From: Lachnospiraceae bacterium 3-1
Lineage (GTDB): Bacteria > Bacillota > Clostridia > Lachnospirales > Lachnospiraceae
DNA length: 64,000 nucleotides
Reading direction: 5' to 3'
NCBI GenBank assembly: GCA_000403255.2
Contig: KE159594.1
Coordinates: forward strand, 310,001-374,000
Part shown: positions 1 to 9,705 of the stretch, one piece after another
Layout of the letters: the number at the start of each line of letters is the position of its first letter
How positions within the stretch are numbered: the stretch's first letter is position 1
Made by a program: the position numbers and the translations under genes
Notes under the pieces: generated by a model
The model's input: the letters and a program-made list of their open reading frames with translations, nothing else
The model's database searches: none
What the model was told of the DNA's origin: nothing

Positions 1-1
1 G

Positions 2-406
2 GAGGGAGACATTCAGGGAATGATGCTTCAAATTATCCAAAAAGAATTTGCAGAAAAACTAATTAATACATTTTACGAAAAAGAAATTACTTCCCTGCAT
101 GACATTACAGAAATGGACTTATCTGTCGTACGGGAAATGGGCAACATCACGACTGCGGCATATATCAATTCCATCGCTCAGATGACAAACACATTTATCA
201 ATATTACCCCGCCAGAGGATCACATTGACACCATTGGGAACATTCTGGAAATTCCTTCCCAGAACTTTGCTTCTCTGGGTAGAAAAGTTCTGTATATTGA
301 CGAAAGCTTCTATATTTCCGGCACACAGATTAAGGGTAGTATGATTTTAATTCTGGAATATTCCTCCATGAATACGCTGTTCCAAAAACTAGGACTTCCT
401 GTTTAA
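2..406 (+). CDS. CheC-like chemotaxis phosphatase, 5'-truncated by the window edge
   Basis: The reading frame is open from base 2, so the gene probably starts before the window. The visible 135 residues read GDIQG, then an amphipathic helix, then a segment with VVREMGNITTAAYINSIAQM. This resembles the helix of CheC/CheX/FliY proteins, in which E..N residues form the CheY-P phosphatase site; here the spacing is REMGN. CheC dephosphorylates CheY-P or acts with CheD, and a chemoreceptor lies at 19,439, but no other chemotaxis gene is visible beside this one. The first ATG in the window (base 20) falls inside the conserved fold and is not believed to be the start. The family call is moderately sure. 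Confidence 0.6.
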   Translation, partial: EGDIQGMMLQIIQKEFAEKLINTFYEKEITSLHDITEMDLSVVREMGNITTAAYINSIAQMTNTFINITPPEDHIDTIGNILEIPSQNFASLGRKVLYIDESFYISGTQIKGSMILILEYSSMNTLFQKLGLPV

Positions 407-452
407 GAACCATTCTGCCACACGGGTGGCAAAATATTTCACGAGCCAAACA

Positions 453-498
453 AGGGCCTGCCGCTTTTACGAATAAAAATTCGTCAAGCGACAGCCCT
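453..498. terminator. Hairpin between the convergent cheC-like and BspA-like genes
   Basis: An imperfect inverted repeat pairs AGGGCCTGCCGCTTTTACGAA with TTCGTCAAGCGACAGCCCT around a TAAAAA loop. It sits between two convergent genes, so it may terminate from both sides. It shares its GCTGTCGC core with hairpins at 3,334 and 22,632. Confidence 0.55.
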
Positions 499-510
499 AA
501 AATGCTCCTT

Positions 511-3206
511 CTATTTCCTGATTTTCCCGCTGCGTTTTACAGAGCTCCATGCCCCGTAAAGCTTCTGGGTCTTCTTGTTCACCTTCACGCTCTTATAAGC
601 GCGCACACGCACGTAATACCGTTTCCCTTTTGTTAATTTCGGGATGGTTTTGGTGAGCGTTTTATTCTTGCTGATGGTAATGGTCTTCACACCCTTTTTG
701 AAGGCCTTGCTGGTGCAGTACTGAACCTGGTAGCCTGTGGCCCGTCTGTCCTTTTTCCAGCTTACTTTCAGTTTCCTGCCCCTTAATGTTTTTAAGGAAG
801 GGGCAGAAGCCTTGGAGGGGCTGACTTTTACCGTTACTTTCAGTGTTTTGGCATTGTAGCCGGAAGCGGTGGCCTTTACGGTGATTGTGCCAATCCCCGT
901 GCCCTTGATGGTAACTTTGCCCTTTTTGTCTACAACCGCCACTTTCTTATCGGAGGTTTTGTAGGTGATTTTTGCTCCCTTTACGGCCTTTGCCTGCAAG
1001 GAAAATGCTTTGTCCCCGTACTTCTTTGTAAATACCTTTTTGCAGGTAAGGCCAATATTTTTCTTCTTAGCCTCTTTGATGGTAAATTCCTTGGTTACCG
1101 TCCCAGTATAAACCCCTGCGCCGGTGACAATGGCTTTTGCCGTGCCAGGTTTGATATTATTTTCGTATTTCACCGTAAAATCCGTGCCACGGAGCTTCTC
1201 TGTCCCCTTTGTGACGGTTACCGCCGGCTTCTTTGCCTTGCCATCATAAGTATAGGAAGTTTGGCTTAAGGCTACGGTAAAGCCTGAATTGGAAATGTCA
1301 ATTCCCTTAATGGTAAATTCCTTCGTTACCGTTCCGGTATAAAGCTTTCTCCCTGTGACAATGGCTTTTGCTGTACCAGGATTGATATTATTTTCGTAGT
1401 CCACCGTAAAATCTGTTCCTAGCCGCAGTTCCTGCTCTCCTTTTTTTACGGTAACACTAGGACTTTTTTCTTTGCCGTCATAATCATATACTGCCGGTTC
1501 CAGAGTTACAATAAATGCCGCGTTTGAGATATCATTGATTTCCTCTCCCGGTTCTTCCGTGCTTGGCGGCTGTGGGGGCTGTTCGGTGGAAAAGTCAATA
1601 TTATTATTCCTTGCGATATCTTCTGCTTTAGAGCCTTTCTTGCCATAAATGGTCAGATTTTCTGTATCTTCGGGCCAAATAGCATCATACGCAATAAAAG
1701 TGACAGATTCTGGGATTACCAGCGTCTTAAGGCTGGTACAGCCCTCGAAGGCCCGCGAGTCGATACGTTCCACCCCTTTTGCAGGTACACGCTTTCTAAT
1801 CCCGTACAGCCTCTAAATGCCTCGTTCCATACTGCCAGTGCCTTTCCCGGAATTTTGACCGTCTTCAATCCCGTGCAGCCATCAAAAGCATACGACCCGA
1901 TATTGTCCACTGTTTCTGGGATTTTAATCTCTGTAATGGCAGTGTAACAGAATAAAGTAGAAGAAATCGTTTTCAAATTTTTAGGGAGTACGGCTTTCGT
2001 AAGCGCCTCGCAGAGAGTAAACGCACCATCGCCGATTTCTGTCACCGTATCAGGGATTTCCACGCTAGTTAACTTACTTTTCGCAAAAGCGGCTCCCCGG
2101 ATGGATGCAACCCCTTCCAGAAATTCTACCTCCGTCTTTCCAGCCGGGCAGGCTACAAGCTCTTTCCTTGGTTCTTCCTCCCAACTTATCCTTACGTCGT
2201 CATACAGGCATCCGTCAAATACAACTAGCCTTGATGACTCCCCTGCAAGCTGGAATTTTTCCAGGCTGGTACATCCCTGAAACGCGCCTCCCGCCACGGA
2301 TGCATATCTTACTACCGGAAACACCACCGACTTCAGGCTGGTACATCCCCCAAAAGCCGTATTGTACAGACTACATTGCTGGGAACTTTCCCCATCTTCG
2401 AAAGTAATGCTTTCTAAAGCAGTACATTCCATAAAAGCCCCATTCATTATTAAATTTGTTTTCAATGGGAAATGAATGCTTTTTAGGCTGATACATTCCT
2501 GAAAGGCGTAATAGCCGATTTCTTTCAGGTTTTCATTAAATTCCACCTTTGCCAGTTTCACGCAGCCTTTAAAAGATTCGCGCCCTAGTTTTTCCAATGA
2601 ATTTGGAAAGACTACTTCTTCCAGATTGGCGCAGCCCTTAAAAAGATAGTCGCCAATCTCCTTTATATTTGCCAAAATTGTGACCTTTGTCAGTTCCTGC
2701 TTTTTCTCATCAAAAACCTTTTCCGCTATCCCTGTTACGGCAACACCTTCTACTTCGGCCGGGATGGTAAGTTCCCCGCCTGCCCCCTTGTATGCAGTCA
2801 GGATGCCCTTTTCATCTACAACAAACTCTTGGGCTTCCGTGCCAGTCCCTCCGTCGCCGCCTTCTGGTGTACCGCCGCTTTCACCGCCTTCTGGTGTACC
2901 GCCGCTTCCATCGCCTTCTGGTGTACCGCCTTCTGCACCTTCCCTGCTGTTATCTGGTACGCCTTCCCGACTCCCGGCTGGCGCATCCCTTAAGACGCCC
3001 TCCCTTATGTCCTCCTGGTTCCCGTCTGCACCTTCTTCCTGGCTTATATCCTTAAGCCTTTCACCCGCTGGCTGGTTTTCTCCAGACAGTTCCTCCAACT
3101 GCCCTGTGCCGTGCAGCTCTGCCGCTGATACCATGGGGGCGGGGACAAGCAGCGCTGCGCTTAAAAACACAGCCATCAAGCGTTTCCCCAATTTCTTGTT
3201 TACCAT
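511..3206 (-). pseudogene. Secreted BspA-type leucine-rich-repeat surface protein, frameshifted
   Basis: Two frames make one protein. The first (from 3206) has a signal peptide (about residues 1-29, ending in VSAA), an acidic Gly/Pro/Glu linker with three GGTPEG units, and a long run of BspA/LRR_5 repeats (F.GCT.L..V..P pattern). The second (to 511) continues with one more LRR, two tandem Ig-like repeats of about 75 residues (YDGK...GT..FTV.YENNI.PGTA), a Big_2-like domain and a fibronectin-III-like end. The break is at about 1,774-1,777 in AAAAGGGG; one more G, or a -1 slip, restores KGVERIDSRAFEGC. ATG at 3206 is preferred over 3224 because GAAAGGAG lies just upstream of it. No sortase motif is seen, so surface attachment is unproven. 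A TATAAT-like box lies at 3267-3272. Such proteins usually mediate host or matrix binding. The frameshift could be real decay, phase variation, recoding or a sequencing error. Confidence 0.8.
2857..2931. repeat. Three tandem 27-bp units in the BspA-like linker
   Basis: The core GCCTTCTGGTGTACC recurs at 2859, 2886 and 2913, exactly 27 bp (nine codons) apart. On the coding strand the units give GGTPEG-rich nonapeptides. The copy number could change by slippage without altering frame. Confidence 0.85.
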
Positions 3207-3333
3207 ATGCCATTCTCCTTTCAACTATTATTTAAATGGACATTTTATCCATTCGCTACCTACGCTATTATAGCAGATAAAAATTTTGCTTTGGCAGGTA
3301 TGGGATGATTTGCATTTTTTCTGGTATAAAATG

Positions 3334-3378
3334 AAGCTGCCGCTTCACAAATTTCCATTCGTTAAAGCGACAGCTTTC
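3334..3378 (-). terminator. Hairpin downstream of coaBC
   Basis: AAGCTGCCGCTTCACAAAT pairs imperfectly with ATTCGTTAAAGCGACAGCTT. It lies 17 bases after the coaBC stop on the minus strand, at the end of the pantothenate/CoA operon. The U-run is weak. Confidence 0.5.
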
Positions 3379-3394
3379 TTAAAATATCATTATA

Positions 3395-4594
3395 TTACAT
3401 CATATTTTTTGCCTCATCTAAAATTTTAAGGGAAGCCTCATCCTTCCCCATCCGTTCTAAATGAATGGTTTTTTCTCTGGTAATCAGTGTAAGCACGTTG
3501 GTATCTGTGCCAAATCCAGCTCCTTCTACTTTTAGGTTATTGGCAGCAATCATATCCAGATGCTTTCGCTCCAATTTTCCTCTGGAGTTTTCCTCCAAAT
3601 CCTTTGTCTCCATGGAAAATCCACACAGAACGCTGTGAATCGCACCTTCTGATTTCAGCCTTCCCAGCTCTGCCAGAATATCCTTTGTCCTCTCCAGCGG
3701 AATCAGATCCATGCCTTGTGATTTTTTGATTTTATCCTCTGCAACCTTGGATGGACGGTAATCTGCTACTGCGGCCGCCTTAAAAATCAAATCCATCTGT
3801 GACGCCCGTTTCATAACTTCCTCATGCATCTCTTCGGCTGAAACCACCTTCACCACTTCTGTAAACATCGGCGGTTTTAAGGCTGTGACGCCTGTAACCA
3901 AGGTAACCTCTGCTCCTCTTAGCATGGCTGCTTCTGCCAATGCATATCCCATCTTTCCAGTAGAATGATTGGTGATATAGCGCACGGGATCTATGGCTTC
4001 CTGAGTGGCTCCTGCGGTAACCAGAACTTTCTTCCCTGCCAAATCCTTTAAAAATGCAAGCTCCCTTAATACATATTCCAACAATACTTCCTCGGAAGGA
4101 AGCTTCCCTTCCCCAATATCGCCGTTTGCAAGCATTCCGGTATCAGGAGGAATTATTTCATAACCAAATTTTTCTAATTTTTTCAGGTTATCCTGTACAA
4201 TGGGATTACGGTACATATTATGATTCATTGCCGGAGCAACCAATGTTTTACAAGTACATGCCATAACCGTTGTGGTCAGCATATCATCTGCAAGCCCATT
4301 TGCTATTTTACCAATGACATTAGCGGTAGCCGGAGCAAGCAGCACTAAATCCGCCTGCTTTGCCAGGGCCACATGCTCTACCGAAAATTCAAAATTCCGA
4401 TCAAAGGTGTCAATCAGACATTTATTCCCAGTAAGGGTCTCAAAGGTGGTGGCGGTAATAAAATTCGTAGCGTTTTCCGTCATCAGCACATGTACATTGC
4501 AGTGGAGTTTTTTCAGCATTCTTGCCACATTAGGCATCTTATATGCAGCGATTCCTCCTGTCACTCCCAGCAATACGGTCTTTCCCTTTAACAT
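3395..4594 (-). CDS. coaBC: Bifunctional phosphopantothenoylcysteine decarboxylase / phosphopantothenate-cysteine ligase
   Basis: This enzyme makes 4'-phosphopantetheine from 4'-phosphopantothenate and cysteine, the second and third steps of CoA synthesis. The N-terminal CoaC flavoprotein half (about residues 1-185) shows GVTGGIAAYK, LAPATANVIGKIANGLADD and the PAMNHNM substrate motif. The C-terminal CoaB half (from about 190) shows VTAGATQEAIDPVRYITN and AAAVADYRPS...KIKK. At 399 residues it is full length. It is the last gene of a minus-strand operon after panB, panC and panD, so pantothenate made by those enzymes feeds this pathway; no coaA/coaX is visible here. Confidence 0.96.
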   Translation of the reverse strand: MLKGKTVLLGVTGGIAAYKMPNVARMLKKLHCNVHVLMTENATNFITATTFETLTGNKCLIDTFDRNFEFSVEHVALAKQADLVLLAPATANVIGKIANGLADDMLTTTVMACTCKTLVAPAMNHNMYRNPIVQDNLKKLEKFGYEIIPPDTGMLANGDIGEGKLPSEEVLLEYVLRELAFLKDLAGKKVLVTAGATQEAIDPVRYITNHSTGKMGYALAEAAMLRGAEVTLVTGVTALKPPMFTEVVKVVSAEEMHEEVMKRASQMDLIFKAAAVADYRPSKVAEDKIKKSQGMDLIPLERTKDILAELGRLKSEGAIHSVLCGFSMETKDLEENSRGKLERKHLDMIAANNLKVEGAGFGTDTNVLTLITREKTIHLERMGKDEASLKILDEAKNMM

Positions 4595-4678
4595 ATCTAA
4601 GATTTCCTTCCTTCACACAAGTATTTATGGTAATTTTCCAACACACCTTGGTCTACTGGAAAACTTCGGGGAGATTCC

Positions 4679-5068
4679 TTATGGACGGGAAATCTGCCCA
4701 TGCTTTTCATAAGTGGTAATTCTGGAAATTTTATTTGCTTCATCTACAAATACCACCTGGGGCCGATACTCTTTTGCTTCTTCTGGTGTCATCTGGGCAT
4801 AAGCCATAATAATAATATGATCTCCGGTCTGTACCTGTCTGGCCGCAGCTCCATTCAGACAAATCATTCCGCTGCCTGGTTCTCCCTCTATCGTATAAGT
4901 CTCAAAACGATTTCCATTTTCAATATCGACAATCTGTACATTCTCATATTCTAAAATTCCTGCTGCCGCCATAAGCTCCGGGTCTACGGTGATGCTTCCT
5001 ACATAATTCAATTCTGCTTGTTTTACCACTGCCCGATGAATTTTTCCTTTCAACATCTTCAAATACAT
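4679..5068 (-). CDS. panD: Aspartate 1-decarboxylase (pyruvoyl enzyme)
   Basis: PanD turns L-aspartate into beta-alanine for pantothenate. The proenzyme cleaves itself between Gly24 and Ser25 to form the pyruvoyl group; with the start at 5068 (MYLKML) the YVGSIT motif falls exactly at G24-S25, which supports that start over the ATG two codons upstream. GGAG lies 7 bases before the chosen ATG. Lys9, Tyr22 and the LNGAAAR region are present, and the length (129 aa) is typical. The gene directly follows panC; the longer start at 5074 would overlap the panC stop as ATGA. Confidence 0.96.
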   Translation of the reverse strand: MYLKMLKGKIHRAVVKQAELNYVGSITVDPELMAAAGILEYENVQIVDIENGNRFETYTIEGEPGSGMICLNGAAARQVQTGDHIIIMAYAQMTPEEAKEYRPQVVFVDEANKISRITTYEKHGQISRP

Positions 5069-5070
5069 AG

Positions 5071-5925
5071 TCATTCTCCTTGATCCTTTACCGTAAAATT
5101 ATCAATCAATCTTGTTTTTCCAATATAAACAGCGATAGCTGTCAGGATAGAACCTGTGATTGTTTTCACCGGCTCTAAGGTTTCCGTATCTACCAGCTCC
5201 ACATAATCAATACGGGCAAGACGCTCCGTTTTGATTTGTTTCACAATGGCATTTTTTATTTTTTGTACATCCTTCTCTCCTGCTTCTATCATCTCTTGTC
5301 CCATTGTCAGGGATTTGTGAAGAATTAATGCTGCTTTTCGTTCCGCAGGGTTCAGATAGGTATTGCGAGAACTCATGGCAAGTCCGTCTTCTTCCCGTAC
5401 AATCGGACATCCAACTATCGTAAGGTTAAAATTCATGTCTCGTACCATCCGGCGGATAACTGCAAGCTGCTGGGCGTCTTTTTCTCCAAAATACGCCCGG
5501 TCCGGCGTAACAATATTGAAAAGCTTCGATACTACTGTGCACACACCTCTAAAATGGGTAGGCCGTGTTTTTCCACAAAGTCCCTTGGTAAGATGGTCCA
5601 TATCTACAAAAGTGCAATTGCCAAACGCATACATTTCTTCTGGCTCTGGATGAAAAATCACGTCTGCACCTGCTTCTTCACAAAGAGCTGCATCTCTGTC
5701 AATATCCCTGGGATAACTGTCCAAATCCTCATTGACGCCAAACTGGGTAGGATTTACAAAATCACTGACTACTACTCTGTCATTCTCACTGACTGCTTTT
5801 ACAATCAGGCTTTTGTGTCCTTCATGAAGATATCCCATGGTAGGCACCAATCCTACCGAGTGACCCTCTCCACGCCACCATTTCACAATTGAGCGCAATT
5901 CTTCTATTGTTTTTACAACCTGCAT
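5071..5925 (-). CDS. panC: Pantothenate synthetase (pantoate-beta-alanine ligase)
   Basis: PanC joins pantoate and beta-alanine with ATP through a pantoyl-adenylate. Visible signatures are [14 protein letters not shown], the HIGH-like nucleotide motif of this family, [18 protein letters not shown] and [10 protein letters not shown], the KMSKS-like loop. At 284 aa it is complete. The start at 5925 is chosen because GGAGGAAATT precedes it; an ATG four codons upstream overlaps that ribosome binding site. It lies between panB and panD in the operon. Confidence 0.97.
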   Translation of the reverse strand: MQVVKTIEELRSIVKWWRGEGHSVGLVPTMGYLHEGHKSLIVKAVSENDRVVVSDFVNPTQFGVNEDLDSYPRDIDRDAALCEEAGADVIFHPEPEEMYAFGNCTFVDMDHLTKGLCGKTRPTHFRGVCTVVSKLFNIVTPDRAYFGEKDAQQLAVIRRMVRDMNFNLTIVGCPIVREEDGLAMSSRNTYLNPAERKAALILHKSLTMGQEMIEAGEKDVQKIKNAIVKQIKTERLARIDYVELVDTETLEPVKTITGSILTAIAVYIGKTRLIDNFTVKDQGE

Positions 5926-5988
5926 AATTTCCTCCATTCTGTACAGTTATCTGTTTCATCAACTGAAAACAGACAGCCAGTAAGCACA

Positions 5989-6816
5989 TTAGTACAATTT
6001 TTCAATTACATCATCATCTATTTTAAAGGTATGTTCCGGTGCCGGGAAGGTCCCTGCCTTCACTTCCTCACTGTATTTGTGGAATGCTTCTTTCATTACT
6101 GCGCCAACCTCACCAAAACGCTTGACAAACTTTGGCTTAAAATCGCCAAACATCGACAGCATATCCTGATATACCAATACCTGTCCATCGCATCCTGCTC
6201 CTGCTCCAATTCCAATGGTAGGAATGTGCAATTTTTGTGTCACCAGCTCTGCCAATTTTGCTGGCACACACTCCAATACCACTGCTACTGCTCCGGCATC
6301 TTCAATTATTTGAGCATCTTCCAATAATTTTCTTGCTGCTGCTTCAGATTTGCCTTGCACCTTAAATCCCCCAAAAGCATTCAAAGACTGGGGAGTCAAA
6401 CCAAGATGGGCAACCACTGGAATAGAAGCATTGGTAATGGCCCGAATATGCTCTGCCACTTCCCTGCCTCCTTCTAATTTTACTGCCTGGGCCCGGCCCT
6501 CCTTCATCAAACGTCCAGCATTGCACACTGCATCGTATACAGAAGTCTGGTAAGACATAAAAGGCATGTCCGCTACAACCAGCGCATTCTTGGCTCCTCT
6601 GGATACAGCCTTGGTATGATGTATCATATCCTCCATGGTAACAGACAAGGTATCTTCGTATCCTAGCATCACCATTCCCAGTGAATCCCCTACCAGAATC
6701 ATATTAATATCTGCTTCATCAATTAGTTTTGCCATAGAATAATCATAAGCGGTAAGCATAGTAATCTTTTCCTTATTTTCCTTTGCTTCCTTGATTGTCA
6801 CAACTGTGTTTTTCAT
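5989..6816 (-). CDS. panB: 3-methyl-2-oxobutanoate hydroxymethyltransferase
   Basis: PanB makes ketopantoate from 2-oxoisovalerate and methylene-tetrahydrofolate. The TIM-barrel motifs [13 protein letters not shown] (metal site), [24 protein letters not shown] and the VLECVP glutamate region are all present in 275 aa. It starts 10 bases after the DUF2520 gene, consistent with one transcript. Confidence 0.97.
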   Translation of the reverse strand: MKNTVVTIKEAKENKEKITMLTAYDYSMAKLIDEADINMILVGDSLGMVMLGYEDTLSVTMEDMIHHTKAVSRGAKNALVVADMPFMSYQTSVYDAVCNAGRLMKEGRAQAVKLEGGREVAEHIRAITNASIPVVAHLGLTPQSLNAFGGFKVQGKSEAAARKLLEDAQIIEDAGAVAVVLECVPAKLAELVTQKLHIPTIGIGAGAGCDGQVLVYQDMLSMFGDFKPKFVKRFGEVGAVMKEAFHKYSEEVKAGTFPAPEHTFKIDDDVIEKLY

Positions 6817-6826
6817 CGTTCTTTCC

Positions 6827-7726
6827 TCACTTGCTTTCGAATAGTTGTTTCATAGCTGCATAATTGCGCTTCGGATGCTTTTTCCCTGCAAGCTCCGTTA
6901 CTATGGTTCCCACTGCCCGGTAAGAGGCCTCCCATTCTGTCCGGTCCATGTGTTCCAAATGTTTCTCAACCGTTCTCCTATCATTCCGCTCAATGGGGCC
7001 AGTCAGCGCCTGTGCACATCCACGGTATTTTGCTTTCCCTTCGGTACTGCTTGTACTTGTTTCCTGCTGCTCCCTTTCAAAGATGGACTTTATATTATTT
7101 TCCACCAACGGCCTCAGCAGCTCATATGCAGAGTTTTCAGAAATTCCGGCTTCCTTCATCAGCTCCACTGCCATAGAAATCAAACCCACCACCTGATTGC
7201 TGGCAATACTTGTGGCGGCATGGTATTTTACTTTTTCCTTGGTGGAAATCTCTACCACCTGGTTAGGCAGTAACAAAAAAAGCTCCTGCATCCTTGCCAA
7301 TGCTGTCCGATCGCCTTCTACCGTAAAGGCTGCACCTGTTAAATTTTGATAAGCTGTGAATTTATTACTGAACGCGTAAATCGGATGGATGGAACAGACA
7401 TATGCGCCTGTTTCTTCCCAATTTGAAAATATATCACTTGATAAAGAACCACTAAAGTGGCAGATGACTTTTCCTTTCACATTTTTTTCTGCAATGCAAT
7501 CCCATACCTTACGAATCTCTCCATCTGTAGTGGTAAGAAAAAGGGTATCGCTTACTTCCATCAGTGCATCTAATGTCTCAAAATATTCTGTGTCTGTAAA
7601 TTCCGCGGATTCCCGCCCGCTGCTTTCGGTTCTACTGTAAAAACCTGTGACACATGCGCCGTAACCCTTTACATATTTCCCCAGGGTAGTTCCTACTTTT
7701 CCGGCGCCTATGATTCCTATTTTCAT
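6827..7726 (-). CDS. Rossmann-fold/DUF2520 protein, candidate ketopantoate reductase
   Basis: The N-terminus has the NAD(P)-binding [13 protein letters not shown] motif and the C-terminal half is a helical DUF2520 domain with HPIYAFS and [11 protein letters not shown]. This is the first gene of the panB-panC-panD-coaBC operon, which lacks the usual reductase PanE. From context it may reduce ketopantoate to pantoate, as proposed for PanG-type alternative reductases (described in Francisella); that PanG belongs to DUF2520 is from memory. ATG at 7726 is preferred because ATGGAGGTAGCT, with GGAGG, precedes it. The operon promoter was not resolved. Confidence 0.75.
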   Translation of the reverse strand: MKIGIIGAGKVGTTLGKYVKGYGACVTGFYSRTESSGRESAEFTDTEYFETLDALMEVSDTLFLTTTDGEIRKVWDCIAEKNVKGKVICHFSGSLSSDIFSNWEETGAYVCSIHPIYAFSNKFTAYQNLTGAAFTVEGDRTALARMQELFLLLPNQVVEISTKEKVKYHAATSIASNQVVGLISMAVELMKEAGISENSAYELLRPLVENNIKSIFEREQQETSTSSTEGKAKYRGCAQALTGPIERNDRRTVEKHLEHMDRTEWEASYRAVGTIVTELAGKKHPKRNYAAMKQLFESK

Positions 7727-7920
7727 AGCTACCTCCATATTTTATCATGGCTGTTATCAAGATGATACAGTTTCTTTTTATTGAATACCGTTCGTCAATA
7801 AAGTAACACAAATAAGGAATTTTTACAATAGAAAACAACAGATTAGATGTATAAAATAAAGTGCATAGCCCTTCCTGCCTCTTGATATTGAAATGCAAAT
7901 ATTTCCTCATACTTCCCGAC

Positions 7921-8621
7921 GTAACGGTTCAGCCCTTTTGGCTTTCTACATTGCTTTATTCAAAGGATTCTTCGATGTAAGAGTAAAAATATGGATGGGA
8001 GCTTCTATTGTTTTTTACAAATTTTCCTGCTTTCACTTCCACAAGGAAACGCGGCTGGATTTCTAGTATTTCCAGTTCCAGGGATGGAAGGATGCTATTA
8101 ATTCCCTCCAATTCAAACTCGGTTTACCAGCCGATGGGAGGATATCGAGGGGCGGGGCTGTTTTTCTGAGATTCGGAAGTCCTTCGTATGTTTTCCTTGC
8201 CAGCGGCAGAGAAGCCCCAATGGGTATGCCAGACTGACCTGTTTGAAGGGCTGCTGCGCCAAGCCTTTTGAATCTTTTCTATTCTATGGGGCAGTCCTGA
8301 GTTTCAGCGGCATACCCAAATCGAAGGGGCTTTTAGCGCTGTTAGGAAAACCAGAAGGGCTGTCCGTGAAGAAAAACAGCCCCGCTCCATGATAATTTTC
8401 CACGCGGCGGAAAACCTCTAACAGTGAAATTGGAGGGAATACACTTCTTCCATCCCTAGAAGCAGGAAATACACGAAATCCACCGAATGTTTCCTTTCTT
8501 GGAAGGGAAAGCAGGAAAATTTGTCTCAAATATGGAAATACCCATCCATATTTTTATACTGTCAGTATGAAAATCCTTTGAATAAAGCTCTATTTCAGAG
8601 TCAAAAGGGCTGAACCGTTAC
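7921..8621. repeat. 701-bp imperfect palindrome (two inverted arms of about 350 bp)
   Basis: GTAACGGTTCAGCCCTTTTG at 7921-7940 is repeated inverted at 8602-8621. Similarity between the arms continues inward almost to the centre near 8271, for example TTTATTCAAAGGATT, AAAAATATGGATGGG, AAATTTTCCTGCTTTC, GGGATGGAAG, ATTCCCTCCAATT, GCGGGGCTGTTTTTCT and GGGTATGCC. The arms have diverged with substitutions and small indels. The short frame inside (8284-8529) is not considered a gene. The outer end recurs alone at 19,227-19,290. It looks like a mobile or duplicated repeat element, with possible large hairpin RNA if transcribed. Confidence 0.85.
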
Positions 8622-8702
8622 TTCCAAATTTATATTTCGCCCTTGTTATCACTACTGCCCTATGATAAAATAATAAAAAAGTATGTTAAGGAAGTGTTGT
8701 CT

Positions 8703-9067
8703 ATGCCAGCATCTGCCCTGAAAAAGCTCTACACCATCGACGATATCTACGCCCTCCCAGACAATAAACGTGCAGAATTAATCGATGGACAACTATATAT
8801 GATGGCACCCCCCAGCCGGATGCATCAAACAATCGCTCGGGAACTTTTTTCTTCCATTGATTTCTATATTAAATCAAAAGGTGGTTGCTGCGTACCGCCG
8901 GCGTAAGAGAATACTGGATTGTCGACCAGGAGAAAAACCGTATTCTTGTTTACAACTTTGACGCAGAGGATACAGGGGATTATACTTTTGCAGACCCTGT
9001 GAAAGCTGGTATCTTTGCGGATCTGTATATTAACTTCTCCGAAATCTCTAAATTAATAAACATATAA
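8703..9067 (+). pseudogene. Uma2-family nuclease-like gene with internal deletion
   Basis: The start (RBS AAGGAAG before ATG 8703) reads YTIDDIYALPDNKRAELIDGQLYMM, the usual N-terminus of Uma2/DUF820 proteins. After KSKGGC the frame ends at 8906, while another frame from about 8885 resumes with AGVREYWIVD and the usual C-terminus. The middle part, which normally carries the PD-(D/E)XK residues (PDIVV, EI.SPS), is missing, so the product should be inactive. It borders the 701-bp palindrome. Confidence 0.85.
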
Positions 9068-9087
9068 AACAGAAAGGACAAAAAATT

Positions 9088-9576
9088 ATGGGAATGATTG
9101 GTTACTTTTTCAGAACAGACGATGAAACACTTGAAAAAATCCGCAACGGCTCCACCGCTGACGTTGTATTCCAGAAGGACATGGAAGATTATCTTCTAGA
9201 CATTGACAAAACCTGGCATACCACCCATTTCATTCTAACAGGCCACAAATATGAAAGCGAAGAAGATAATATTTTGAATCCACTAATTTTTGGCGAAACC
9301 CCTATCAATGATGATGACCTGGGATACGGCCCTGCCATGTTAGTGAAAAAAGATACGGTAGCTCAAATAGCTGCTGCCTTAGATGAGTGGGACAAAGAGA
9401 CATTCCGAGCAAAATTCCACATCAAGGATCTGATCGAAAATGAAATCTACCCTGTGAGGAACGATGAAGACGAAGAAGAATTTTTTATCTATGTATGGGA
9501 ATACTTTGTTTTCCTAAAAGAATTTTACCAGCAAGCCGCGAAAGAAGGACAACATGTTCTGACTTTTATTTGTTGA
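9088..9576 (+). CDS. DUF1877 (YfbM-like) protein
   Basis: A 162-residue acidic cytoplasmic protein beginning MGMIGYFFRT, a pattern typical of DUF1877/YfbM proteins, with DIDKTWH early and a C-terminal region rich in Asp/Glu and aromatic residues. The function of the family is unknown. AGAAAGGAC precedes the ATG. It follows the Uma2 remnant by 20 bases and is followed by a strong hairpin. Confidence 0.75.
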   Translation: MGMIGYFFRTDDETLEKIRNGSTADVVFQKDMEDYLLDIDKTWHTTHFILTGHKYESEEDNILNPLIFGETPINDDDLGYGPAMLVKKDTVAQIAAALDEWDKETFRAKFHIKDLIENEIYPVRNDEDEEEFFIYVWEYFVFLKEFYQQAAKEGQHVLTFIC

Positions 9577-9640
9577 CAGATTAGGGTGTCAAAAGCACCT
9601 TTGGTGCGACGCACCCTTTTGACACCCTAATCTTGACAAC
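9572..9640. terminator. Long perfect hairpin between convergent genes
   Basis: GATTAGGGTGTCAAAAG pairs perfectly with CTTTTGACACCCTAATC, and the stem extends outward through GTTGACA/TTGACAAC. A second small hairpin with CACC/GGTG units forms the tip. There is no strong U-run, but it separates convergent genes ending at 9576 and 9706. Confidence 0.6.
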
Positions 9641-9705
9641 AACAAATTTCACAAAAAGGACTGACCAGGAAAGACTTTTCTTTCATTGGCAGTCCCTTAT
9701 TCTAT

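Noticed and set aside
2680-3273. Long Ser/Pro-rich frame opposite the BspA-like gene
   Set aside because: It is the antisense reading of the GGTPEG linker and signal peptide; composition and lack of RBS argue against a gene.
8284-8529. 81-residue frame inside the 701-bp palindrome
   Set aside because: It lies in one arm of the inverted repeat, has no good RBS, and is best explained by the repeat itself.
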